Source of the DNA: Anisus vortex
Lineage: Eukaryota; Mollusca; Gastropoda; Planorbidae
Reading direction: 5' to 3'
Assembly (NCBI GenBank): GCA_949126835.1
Contig: OX421497.1
Location: forward strand, 12,309,132-12,373,131
DNA length: 64,000 bases
Every line of letters starts with the position of its first letter. Within the stretch, counting starts at the first letter, position 1. Under the pieces are notes generated by a model, which did no database searches, was not told the DNA's origin, and saw only the letters and a list, made by a program, of their open reading frames with translations. This document shows positions 47,319-58,264 of the stretch, piece by piece. The position numbers were made by a program, and so were the translations under genes.

Positions 47319-48345
47319 AAAAAATACAAAGAATGTAAGGTGAGTAAAATGGCTGAAGAATCATATGGAGTTAAACACGCCTAAAATTCTAATTGGGTTA
47401 AAGAGCATAAGTGTTGAAGTAGGTTAAAAGAGCCTAAGTGTCGAAGTAGGTTAAAAGATTCAATTAAAAAAGAAGGCACAGAGCACAGACAATTTAGGGT
47501 GGGTAAAAATATGTAAATAAAGAAAGTAGGTCAAAAGTGACGAACAATGTAAGCCAACTAGTTATAAGGTTATTCTAATTAGGTTAAAAGAGCATAAGAG
47601 TCAAAGTATGTTAAAAAGAGCTGGAGTTTTTCAGGTTATTGTACATTATTTTTGTTTTTGTTGAAAAGGTGAACAAAAAAGTTAAAACTGACAATGTTGT
47701 AGAAAAAGTGAAGAAAATTGAATACCACCACGACTAAATCTGGTGGCACGTGAAGCTGTCTGCAGCTGGGCCCAGCTGTGATGGAGGGCCAGTGAACAAG
47801 GGGCCTGTCTTACTGCTCATAGTTGATTTATGCTGCGCGGGAGAGAGTGCGCTGACCCTGGAGACACGAAGGCTCACTAACGACCGTATGCACGCCAGTA
47901 GGCGTGTGTGTGTGGGTGCCTGTGTGTGTAGGCTATGTGCCGTGAGAGATTGTGTATGTGTGTTTGGTAAATGCGGTGTAAGGTGTAAACGTACAATGAA
48001 GCCTGGGCACCAAGCACTAACACGTCATGTTTGATTCAACGTACGAGAAATAGAACGAAACATCAAGGTCGTAAATAGTGATACAGGGAATGGTCGAGAT
48101 TCTAGACCTATTGCTATGTAAACATTCACAAACATCTTATTCATCGCCTTATCTTATGTTATCTTAAATGTTACAGGCGCTCCTTCTATTTGCTTCTGTC
48201 TTGTGACTGTGTGTGCGTTTTTGTGTGTTCCTTGTTGTTGTTCTAGCTGTTTCTTCTATACTCATTATTTATTTATTACCGGAAGCAAGATAGCGCTGAG
48301 ATAAGCGACACTCGGAAAATGATGCATGAAGTCTATAGACTATAG
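47319..48345. other. Spacer with short repeats and an unsupported small frame
   Basis: Positions 47,395-47,620 carry a worn repeat around AGGTTAAAAGAGC(A/C)TAAG. A frame of 94 codons at 47,750-48,034 (plus) is rich in Cys because of TGTGTG-type DNA in its second half. The first part (MKLSAAGPSCDGGP) is GC-richer than its surroundings. No signal peptide or known Cys pattern is evident, so I give it little weight. Confidence 0.4.
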
Positions 48346-48561
48346 CAGGCGTCGGCAACCTACGGAACGCGAGCCACACTTGGCACGCCGAAAGATTTTC
48401 AATTGCACGCGGAAGCGGCCCAAAAGAAAAAACGTCTATTCAAGTCTCTTCTACAAGAAATTTACTGCTTGATCAGGTTGACTTTTATTGGCACGCTGAA
48501 TGATTTAGAAATTATAGGCCTACTTTGGCACACTGTTATAAAAAAAGCTGCCGCCCCCTGC
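48346..48561. mobile_element. 216-bp hAT MITE
   Basis: It starts CAGGCGTCGGCAACC and ends GCTGCCGCCCCCTG. The interior shares CTCTTCTACAAGAAATT and TTGGCACGCTGAATGA with the MITE at 5797 and the larger hATs. The flanking octamers do not match cleanly, so the exact edges or the target duplication are worn. Confidence 0.78.
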
Positions 48562-49194
48562 CATAGACTCTAGAGTTTGGATCAAACTCACAATAATAAT
48601 TGTGACAAGAGCTTAGTGAGCATGGAGGCTCCCGCTATATAAATAACCATCATTATCATTATTAACATTGCAGTGTGTTTCTATTCGTTATTATAGTTCT
48701 CATTACAATTTCTTTAAAATATGATCTTAAAATTCTTCGTTTTCGTGTTGTATGAATGATCACAAGGATTCTCAATATTGATAAGCACTCCTCCCCTCTC
48801 ACACTCCCCTCCCCCTCCCATTGAGGGAAAAAGAAGCATGTATCCTCAAAGCAACTCTGCAGTCACAGGGGAGTTAACTGGATCACCAAAACATTTCCAT
48901 ATACCAATGAATTCTTTAAACACTAACCCGCTAAAAGGATTGTTGCTAAGAGCACGTCCCTACGTTGTTACTCTCAGAAGGAATGAGGAGGGATGGGAAG
49001 TGATTGTGGCGGGGGGGGGGGGGGGGGGGAAATGAGGGGGGTGAAAATAAAAGAGGATCTAATTTGAATAGAATTTCGGGCGTCCCCCCGGGGGCGCTAT
49101 GTGACCTTGCGACTAACCCAGAAATAAAAATGTATTCACTTTTACAACTTACAGGGATTAAAATAAAATGTAAGAGAAACAGCAACAAAAACTG
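48562..49194. other. Spacer with 19-G tract
   Basis: A poly-G run lies at 49,011-49,029 and a CCCCCCGGGGG palindrome at about 49,083. Frames at 48,778-49,035 and 48,946-49,200 cross the poly-G and show no domain. Confidence 0.45.
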
Positions 49195-49513
49195 AGTCAA
49201 GTTGTGATGTAATCAGTCAAGTTGTGATGTAATCAGTCAAGTTGTGATGTAATCAGCCAAGTTGTGATGTAATCAGTCAAGTTGTGATGTAATCAGTCAA
49301 GTTGTGATGTAATCAGTCAAGTTGTGATGTGATCAGTCAAGTTGTGATGTAATCAGTCAAGTTGTGATGTAATCAGTCAAGTTGTGATGTAATCAGTCAA
49401 GTTGTGATGTAATCAGTCAAGTTGTGATGTAATCAGTCAAGTTGTGATGTAATCAGTCAAGTTGTGATGTAATCAGTCAAGTTGTGATGTAATCAGTCAA
49501 GTTGTGATGTAAT
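49195..49513 (+). repeat. 20-bp minisatellite, about 16 copies
   Basis: The unit is GTCAAGTTGTGATGTAATCA in exact 20-bp register, with single-base variants at about 49,256 (GCCAA) and 49,331 (GTGATCA). Because 20 is not a multiple of three, no long frame arises. Confidence 0.97.
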
Positions 49514-50185
49514 GACATTCTTTATTGAAATTTCCCACAGCGTCACGCAATGTTTAAGGTTTTACCAATTACTTTAATCAGATTAAAATACTGTATTTGC
49601 ATTTGTTTTCACGATATCTATATTATCCATAAAGTGGAAAGGAGGTTGTGTTGTTGTTTTTTTAAAGATGAAAAGTTATTTATTTTGATCTATTGCTTTA
49701 ATTCTTTGAAAATAATTTTTCAAAGCTCTTTAAATTATTGTTAATGTCAGCTAGATCCTTAATGGCGCTACACGAGAAATTTCAATTTTAATGGTCCCCC
49801 GCTTACTTAAAGAGATTCTCAAAACGTTTTGAGATTAGATGCCAAAGATTGCAGATAATGACCAAGAAATTTTTTTTGTACATTAATCAAAACGAAAGTC
49901 GTAAATACTGAAATTTGCTCTAAAGTTCATTGCCTTAACTTTCACGGAAAGTCCTTTTAAAAAAAAAAAAGGATTATAATCTTTTAACAAGTTCATATTT
50001 GAAATTTTTTATAATGTTTCTATCGTTAGGGCTTCATCGAAAACCAATAGTGACTTTGGGGTTTCCGTATATATTCAGTAAATTAGTTCATGTCCTAAAA
50101 TTTCTTCAAAGTGATTGAATCAAAGATACTAGCACCTTGACCACCACCCCCTCCTCCCCTGTTTACATCAAACAGCATTTAAAAA
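49514..50185. other. AT-rich spacer
   Basis: A short frame at 49,550-49,744 has no recognised domain. Nothing else is seen. Confidence 0.45.
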
Positions 50186-50570
50186 TTAGAACCAATTCAG
50201 AAAAGAGCTGCAAGGTTCAATAGTAGGGAATTATCACAACTAACAAGAGTTTAGTTGAATCACTAAACCGAGAAACACTAGAGGACAGAAGGGCAAAAGT
50301 AAAGTAGTAATAATACATAGGGAATTATTAATTTAGAAATACAACCCAATAACAACCTGTTGCAATGCTCAGATAAACATAAGGACAAAAGCATTTTCCT
50401 TGTCTCTTATCCGAGAACATAGGCATATAAGTAAGCTTACTCTTTCTTCCCTTGTGGCATTCGGGCAAGGAATGGGTTGCCGAAACAAACCAGGAAAACC
50501 AGTAACTTAACATCATTTAAAAGATTAATAAAGATGCAAGACTAGACTCGGACCACGGATGAGCGTGGGA
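50186..50570 (+). pseudogene. LINE remnant: RT C-terminus plus 3' region
   Basis: The opening reads LEPIQKRAARFNSRELSQLTRV, then after a frameshift SLNRETLEDRRAKVK. This is the segment seen at the C-terminal end of many non-LTR retrotransposon reverse transcriptases. The 3' region (AATGCTCAGATAAACATAAG, then CTTGTGGCATTCGGGCAAGG) defines the tail used to recognise the inverted copies at 13.3, 21.1 and 45.6 kb. It is 5'-truncated and frameshifted, so dead. I cannot assign the clade (Jockey, RTE, I) from so little. Confidence 0.75.
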
Positions 50571-51586
50571 CGCAATAATATTCTTTATAGAAGGAGCGTC
50601 TGTAAGATATAAGATAAGATAATGTATGTAATATTAAAGATATGTGCATTAAAAATACCACATAATGTATATATGCTAATCTCTGTCCAATAAAGGTTAC
50701 AATGTGTTGGTCAAAACATGTTCATCAACAAAAGGAAAGAAAACATCTTTAATTGGGTCATAAGGCTCTTTAAGGACGATATATTTGATACTTGATTTTT
50801 TTTTCTTTTGTGTTCTTGATTTCTTCCATTCTCTGAAAAACACAGCACTTCGTCCAATAATCTATCACGCTCCTCCGCAACCAAAAAATATCAACTGCCC
50901 CTTTTCCCGCCAATTTCTGTCAAGACACTTACGATATATATCGATTCGGCCACGCCCATTACGACTAAGTGTGACCCGATTTCCATCAAGGAAGAACACG
51001 CCTACTTTGACTACTTGTGACCCAGTTCCCATCAAGGAGAAGGCAATTACGCCCTCGATTGTCCATCCTCGAATCTTTCTCGAAAGAACCATTTCCAACG
51101 AGCGCCAACAACAAGACACCACCACTACCGCAACAACAACAACAAAACTACAACTTCAACAACAACGAAACAAAGTTTAGAATTCAGTGGCAGACGTGAC
51201 GATTTCTTCAATTCTGTAGTTTCTATTTCCGGTCTCACTTGATTCTCTCCCTTGTACAGACTCCATTAAAGACTATGACTATGGAGTGTCCAAACACAAA
51301 ACAGAAAAACACACACACATAAAACTACGATGAAGTTTGGACAGTCAATCAACTTGGAATATTTTTTTGCCAGTTTTCACCTTGAATTATTGTGTAAATG
51401 TATCAACTGAGGAGGTTTTCAAACAAACAAACAGGAAAACACAATTTTACTGGTAAATGGAGACAGGTTTTTATTTTATAATGAGAGAAAGGGACAGAGA
51501 TCAATGGATGGAGCGAAGGATAGAAACATATATAAATAGATAGATATGGAAAGGTACAGAGAGGGGGTATGAAGAGGGATAGATAG
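50571..51586. other. Spacer with a short direct duplication
   Basis: Two similar stretches of about 45 bp containing GTGACCC and CCATCAAGGA(A/G)AA occur at about 50,958-51,003 and 51,008-51,050. The frame at 50,785-51,180 spans them and ends in an ACAACAAC-type run; it has no domain. Confidence 0.45.
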
Positions 51587-51800
<214 letters not shown>

Positions 51801-53655
51801 AAGAGAACGAGAGGGACAGAGAGGAAGGGACAAATGGAAAGTAATGCTGCAGAGAAGGAGGAATAAAAAGCTCCAATGTTACTCTCCATCCTCATGAGAA
51901 AGAGACAGAGGACGAGAAAGGTTTAGGAGAATGGAATGAGTAAAGGAATAACAATCTGATGGGACTCTTCCATCCCCACGAGTCCTCTTTTCTTTTTCCT
52001 CCTACCTCACTCAGCGAGACCACTATCGAGTTAACTTCGACACGAGCTGGACATCGGCTCCCTGGCCCTTGGCTACTATGCCCCCCTCCCCACCCTGGAG
52101 AGATCTAAGCTGGACTTTACTTTGTCCAGTTAATGCCTTTCGCCCACGACCGCTGGCTGACATGTTTTAATAGAGGAAAATGCTTTCTGATTAGTGACCA
52201 TTACGGACCACCTTCAGTTGTTTGTTGTTGTTTTTTGTTGTTGTTTTTTCTTCTTTTGTTGTTTATGTGCTTTTACTGAAAAACTTTTGTTTTTATGGGT
52301 TGTATTTTTCATTAATAAGTTTAAAAACTACAAAATATCCTAGACACTCCTTTCGTGATATATGATTAATTCATACAGACAAACCCTTCAATACGAAGGG
52401 AATAGTTTGTTCGTTTTTTTACGTAGCCTACTGAAAAAAGTTAGGAACACTTAATATAAGGTCATGGAAAACTTCAACATTTAAAATAAACTTTATGAAT
52501 GTTGTAAATAGGTAAATTAAATAATCTTATTTATCTAATTTTTATTATTACCTCCCTTAGTTTGGCTATTATCTGTATTTGAACTTAGAAACCTATTAAG
52601 AACGTGTACATGATGTTGACATTATATTCTTTCACAAGAGTGTATCTAGAAAACTCTTTCCTTTTTAGTATAAATATTGGACAAGAGAGAGGAGAAGATA
52701 AAGAGATTTAATTAGTAGTCATAAGCTTAGCTTGTTGTTATTAATGGCTTATTGTATTTTTATTTGTGCCATAAGTTTGATATTGAAAATTGGTTCTAAA
52801 ACGGACGAGTAGCACTATAGGCTTAGCCTTAAATTGGTGATTGTGAAAGAAAACCAAACAATATAACCGTTTCTTTTCAACTACTGCTCACAATTTGAAC
52901 ATATATAGTTTTTTAAGATAATTTTCAAACTTACGATTTCGGCAACAGTTTAGTAAAAAAAACTACATGCAATTATTTGAAACCAATATTTTGATAAAAA
53001 CTTTCTCAAAATATCAGGACTAATAATTGTATTTAGAAAACACTTGATGAAACTGGTTTTTTTTTTTAATAGATTAAAAGAAACGTGTGTTTATTTTGAG
53101 TTGCTAAGCGTTTAACGCCGCTTTCACATCCGTACCATAGCCCGATAGCTCAGATCTACCAGACAGACAAATCCCCCCTCCCCCCCCCCCACACACACAC
53201 AGGCAGAGCTATCGCCTCCCCCCCCCCCCCTCACCCTCCGGTTGACAAGATAACATTTCGTCAAACAAATCGGTAACGATTCCGAAACTTTGACGTCACT
53301 GGCTGACGTAAGATAAATAGTAATTAACACTTCAGCTGGGGGAACAAGTCATTGAAACCCGAGGGTTTTGGGTTGACTTTCTAATTTCTTAGTCTTACTG
53401 GCACGAAATGGCAAATGTATCGTATTACTTCATTATTGTTTTTAGGTTTTTGTTTCAACTCACGTTATTTTAATTGTTTTTCTGTTTATTATTTCTTTCT
53501 ATTGCTTCATTTTCAGAGTTTATTTTTATATTCGCATTTTTTGCTTTATTTATTTAGGTCTATTTCTCACTTCTAATTTGTTAGGCAAAAAATTGTTTTA
53601 GTTGACCATACATTTTTGATTTCTTAAATTTATATTATTCTGGTAGTTTTAACTT
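51801..53655. other. Spacer, no gene seen
   Basis: AT-rich, with a GC-richer stretch at 51,960-52,190 containing a small hairpin (CTGGAC/GTCCAG near 52,111). C-rich tracts are at about 53,166-53,230. The frame at 53,124-53,330 crosses the C tracts. No domain or element is recognised. Confidence 0.5.
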
Positions 53656-53734
53656 AAATCAAGTAATAATAATAATAATTGGTCATTTATATCGCGCCTC
53701 ACTCCATGCTAATGCAAGCATGCTCAGCGCGCTC

Positions 53735-53840
53735 ACAAAATCGAAACGACAATAACACTCTAAAAGTTTTAAACAAGGTTTCGGCCGATGGAGGCACGAA
53801 ACGACAATAACATTTTAAAATAGTTTTAAACAAGTTTTTT
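53735..53840. repeat. Two-copy direct repeat
   Basis: GAAACGACAATAACA followed by AAAAG/AATAG and TTTTAAACAAG occurs at about 53,743 and 53,798. No function is evident. Confidence 0.75.
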
Positions 53841-54049
53841 GCTGATGTAGATCTAGTTCTATGAAAATTTATTACATGTGGCTTATCCAGGATATAAATG
53901 TAAGGAAGAGGGATGGATAGGATTTCGAGAGGGAGGAATATTGTAAAGTGGGGAGGAGATAAATACATGAGTTGTGTGATACGTTGTGTAAGTAGTTCTG
54001 CTGGTTGTCTGTTGATTGTTATGTATGAAGGCACCTAGGTATGAAAATA

Positions 54050-54610
54050 TGTAATTAGATAAGTGTGTAGATATTTAGATGGGTAGATAAGTAGGTAGGT
54101 AGGTAGGTGGGTAGGTAGGTAGGTAGGTAGGCATGTAGGTATGTTGGATAGGGTGGTATGTAGATATGAAGGTGGGTAGGTAAGTAGGTTGGTAGGTAGA
54201 TAGGTGGGCATATAGGTGTGTGGGTAGTTGGTGTGTAGGTAGATATATAGGTAAGTAGTTAGGTAGGTAGTTATGTAGGTAGGCAAGTAGGTAGGTATTT
54301 AGGTTGTTAGGTAGGTACATAGGTGGTTGGGTAGGTAGGTAGGTAAGTATGTAGTTAGGTATGTAGGTAGGTAGGTGGGTGGGTAAGTAGGTAGGTATGT
54401 AAGTTGGTAGGTAGGTATTTTGGTAGTTAGGTAGGTACATAGGTGGTTGGGTAGGTAGGTAGGTAAGTATGTAGTTAGGTATGTAGGTAGGTAGGTGGGT
54501 GGGTAGGTAGGTAGTTAGGTAGGTAGGTAGGTAGATATGTATGTATGTAGGTAGGTAGGTCGGTAAGTAGGTCAGTAGGAAGGTCGGTAGGTAGGTTGGT
54601 TTGGGTGGAT
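54050..54610 (+). repeat. GTAG/GTAT array with a 120-bp higher-order repeat
   Basis: Irregular GTAG array. Positions about 54,303-54,415 are repeated almost exactly at about 54,423-54,535, a 120-bp offset. It lacks the animal telomere hexamer TTAGGG in tandem, so it is not telomeric. The minus-strand YLPT frames are artefacts. Confidence 0.95.
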
Positions 54611-55369
54611 GGGTGTGTGGGATCATTTCCTTTTCCTGAACTAGTTATAATCCTACCATAAACATCTTGTATCAATAAACAAAAACGATATACAAAGAGA
54701 CTTTGCACATACACTAAGACTGTCTAAGACTAAGACTATGATGTAATGCATCACTTATTTTACATCAAGTATTCCACTGGCGTACCACTTGTCCCATCTT
54801 ATCAAAGACCACCAAGTTACAGGGTTATATACACTGCCCCCTTTCAAACTGACTATCGCCTCCCCCCCCCCCCCAACCCCTTGCATTATCATTACCACCA
54901 ACGTTCAACAGAACACGATTGCACTCTAAATCCATGCTGTATGATCGGCTCGTGGAATCAACGTACTTGTTACTTCAAGAGTGAAAACAAAAATTCAAAT
55001 TCCAGCTCCCTTCCAGTCCGTCTGCCTCGGAGAAAACCAGGATAAGGCATGAAGTGTCAGTCCAGTTATCCCAACCCGCCACCATGGAGTGAATTTAATT
55101 TGGGGTTTTAGTCTGATGGGGGTTGGGTTTTTTTTGTTTAGTTTTTTTTTATTGTTTGTTATTTAATTTTTTGTTATGATTTGCTTATTGGTAAGGGGGG
55201 GGGGGGGGGGGGACTAAAGAACAATCATTTAAGAACTTAACATTCGGGGATTCAGTGAATAATAGATGAAAGTCATCGTTACATGTGGTTATATTAGTAG
55301 ATTTTTTGTACGATAGATAAAGGGAGAGAGGGGGTATATATAAAGATTATATAGGTCTAAATATATAGA
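54611..55369. other. Spacer with poly-C and poly-G tracts
   Basis: C tract near 54,860-54,873 and an 18-G tract at 55,195-55,212. The frame at 54,746-55,045 has no domain. Confidence 0.45.
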
Positions 55370-55618
<249 letters not shown>

Positions 55619-56397
55619 TTAGAAACCTAAAGATAAACAGCCGTAGACCGAAAAGTAAAGAGAGAAAGAAAACAAAACAGAGTGACAGAACGAACGAATA
55701 ATAATTGCACGCTATAGATATAGTACAAGAATTTTGAAGTCCACTTTTAAACCTAAAGACTTCATAATATAGACTGGCATTTGTAAACCTCTAATTCTAC
55801 ACGGTTATAAACACAGAATAGGTTATAAACCACAGTTCTACTAGGCTAGTAACTAGATAGTCTCCAACTAACAAACCAAATTGCTTTTGACATTTCTGGC
55901 ACAGTTCAAAACATTTAGATTTTTCTTTCTTTTCTGACCTACTCAATATTTACCTATAGATATTAGTTTGTAAAAAAAAGGTAATTGTGTTTTGTTCCCT
56001 TATGTAACATTATATCCACGTTACGATTTCTTCTTTTAAGATATTTTTTATTTTATTAACCCTGTCCTAGTTACTGTCCTACTATTTTGACCAACTTACT
56101 TGCGTGAATTGAAACTTCATCATTGCCTCCCCCCCCCTCTCTCTCTCTCTATTGTATGGCAGTAATAGCTTTGGATTTAATTGGCTTTGACTAGTGGTCT
56201 GTTTATGGAACACACGGACAACAATATTACCACACACATACACTCACACACACACATACACTCACACACACATACACTCCCACACACACATTTATACGTC
56301 TCACGGTATAGGCTTCTTGCAAGAGTTTCGCTTTGGGAGGAAAAAAAAAGGGCTCAACCATACCGTCTCGCCAAGCTTGGTGTCTGAATGTCTATAG

Positions 56398-56401
<4 letters not shown>
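55619..56401. other. Spacer with CT and CA tracts
   Basis: A C tract then CTCTCT at about 56,128-56,150, and ACACACA-type sequence at 56,231-56,290. No gene is seen. Confidence 0.5.

Positions 56402-56437
<36 letters not shown>
56402..56437. repeat. Poly-T tract, 36 bases
   Basis: Longest A/T homopolymer in the window. It could be the poly(A) tail of a minus-strand retrocopy, but the adjoining sequence is not recognisable as one. Confidence 0.9.
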
Positions 56438-56439
<2 letters not shown>

Positions 56440-56559
56440 AAAACAAAAGTTGAAAGTGGGGGAACACGCGGTGATGCCTGCATCGTTTTTTTAATCCAAG
56501 AAAAATTCCTTATGTGGGTCTTATTGTGGGTGTACCCACGATGTTCTTGCGGGCCACAT

Positions 56560-56711
56560 GCCCATATAGTCATGGCGACATGCCGACTATAGGAATGCGG
56601 GGCCCATTGCAATTTCCATCAGTCCCCCACTGTATAATTTTTGCCGGCCCAGCCTCCCCCTTACTTTAAACTATTTTGCCTGCCCTACTTGGAATCCTGG
56701 CTACGCCACTG
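56560..56711. mobile_element. Possible hAT MITE right end (CTACGCCACTG)
   Basis: GGCTACGCCACTG ending at 56,711 is the inverted form of the CAGTGGCGTAGC end seen at 14,726 and 11,484. The left boundary is not identified; the start given is approximate. Confidence 0.4.
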
Positions 56712-56821
56712 CTTGGAGTGAGTGGCTCTTGTGTTTAGATGTCCCTCTGACGGATATGACCGTTTACCGTTCAATATAACTCTGTTCTATAAGCTGTCAC
56801 AGACCACAGGTACGCTTGCAG

Positions 56822-56930
56822 CTAGAGCACACCGGTGGGCTAAACGCATTGGGGACAGCCCCCTGCTGCGAGTCCGAGGTCTCATTGTACCGGAAATGTC
56901 GCCGACACCTAGTCTATTGTATTGAGAAAA
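56822..56930 (+). repeat. GC-rich dispersed repeat, short 5' copy
   Basis: ACACCGGTGGGCTAAACGC, then GACAGCCCC(C)TGCTGCG and GTCTCATTGTACC align with the proximal part of the copies at 13.9 kb and 62.6 kb (reverse). The family match stops near 56,930. Confidence 0.6.
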
Positions 56931-57145
56931 CGGGAAATCATCCACCCCTTCGCCTTAGAGCCAAGTTTGAGCCCTTTATATGCGCTCTGAGATTTCGCGC
57001 AGTGTGTTTAAGTCCTGGGAGAGGTCAACGGAAAGAGGGTTCCCCGATTCTTCTTGTCTGAAATGAAAAAAGTCGAGTGCAAACACCATTTTGTATTCAT
57101 ATGTGAATCCAGATTACTCTGTCAATCACTAATTTGAACAAGTGA
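56931..57145. other. Spacer
   Basis: Nothing recognised. Confidence 0.4.
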
Positions 57146-57545
57146 AGAAACCATACAAACATACAAACATACAAACGTACAAACATACAAACATACTAAC
57201 AGACAAACATACAAACATACTAAAAGACAAACATACAAACATACTAAAAGACAAAACATACAAACAAACAAACAAACATACAAACAAACATACAAACATA
57301 CAAACATACAAAAATACAAAGATACAAACAAACATACAAACATACAAACATACAAACAAACATACAAACAAACATACAAACAAACATACAAACATACAAA
57401 CATACAAACATACAAACAAACATACAAACATATAAACATACATACAAACATACAAACATACAAACATACAAACATACAAACAAACATACATACAAACATA
57501 CAAACATACAAACATACAAACAAACATACAAACATACAAACAATA
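57146..57545 (+). repeat. ACAAACAT octamer array
   Basis: About 400 bp of ACAAACAT/ACAAACA units with ACTAACAG and ACTAAAAG variants at the left. Frames reading CLYV/MFVC (minus) and KHTNIQTY (plus) are artefacts. Confidence 0.97.
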
Positions 57546-58264
57546 GCAATTATACAAGTATATGGTATGGATAAAATGACAATGTATTTTAAAGAAACGC
57601 AAATTGCATTTATATTTCTCTATTCATGCCGACTTTCACCCGTCCCCCATTACGGCGCCGCCTGATGCAGCCGCCTCTGTGTATCATTAAAAAGGGAAAC
57701 GGCCCCAGGGTTGTTGACCAACCTTGGGTCAGTGAGTAGTTTTGAGACATACTGACCGAGTTGATGGAAATCTTGGTCTGGTTTTTTTTAATATTTATTT
57801 CTTCAAACAATGACCTAGAGGTCACGTAGACCAGGGTCAGCTGATCAGGGACGAAGATGTTTTGTTCATTATTATGGGAGCCAAATAAGTTCAGGGAGTC
57901 CGCAAGCTGGAGGGGGGTGGGGGGCGGGGTCTCCAGCTGACTAACCACGTGGGAGGGCTGTAGTGAGGGATGGGGAGGGGCGCCGGCACCTTTGATGATA
58001 CCCACACAATAAAATCTGCACAAGTTTTCTAGTGACAAGTTAATAAAGAAACAGGATGCAACTGTTGATGGAAATGTGAGTCAGCCTTTGATAGTTATAT
58101 TGATGACTTAGTTTTTATACGCATAATCAACTGTGTGACCGTTTTTTTTTTTGTTGTTGTTTTTTTGCGTGCGACACATTTATTGGCTAATATTTCGTAA
58201 GCGACAATTACTGAGATATCTATAAAATATGAAATAAGAATATTATTCTCACAGTTGACTCGAG
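57546..58264. other. Spacer left of the 27-bp array
   Basis: Contains a G-rich stretch (57,911-57,930) and a T-rich stretch (58,141-58,167). The minus-strand frame at 57,610-58,038 (142 codons) has no recognised domain. Confidence 0.45.

Noticed and set aside
46910..47320. LINKV/LINQV repeat frame and its minus-strand partner
   Set aside because: Product of a 15-bp repeat; both strands are open and no flanking coding sequence is recognised.
48338..48569. Target duplication around the 216-bp MITE
   Set aside because: The octamers directly at the ends (GACTATAG and CCATAGAC) do not match. A better match lies 5 bp further out, which does not fit clean hAT insertion.
49195..49513. Regular 20-bp repeats considered as a CRISPR array
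   Set aside because: The units are directly contiguous with no spacers, and the surroundings are clearly eukaryotic.
54050..54610. GTAGGTAGG array considered as telomeric or interstitial telomere repeat
   Set aside because: There is no tandem TTAGGG or TTAGG register; units are GTAG/GTAT of irregular phase.
56402..56437. Poly-T tract as the poly(A) tail of a processed pseudogene
   Set aside because: No recognisable coding or element sequence adjoins it on the minus strand and no target duplication was found.
57129..57602. Frames reading CMFVCLYV repeats
   Set aside because: Translations of the ACAAACAT array in several frames at once.
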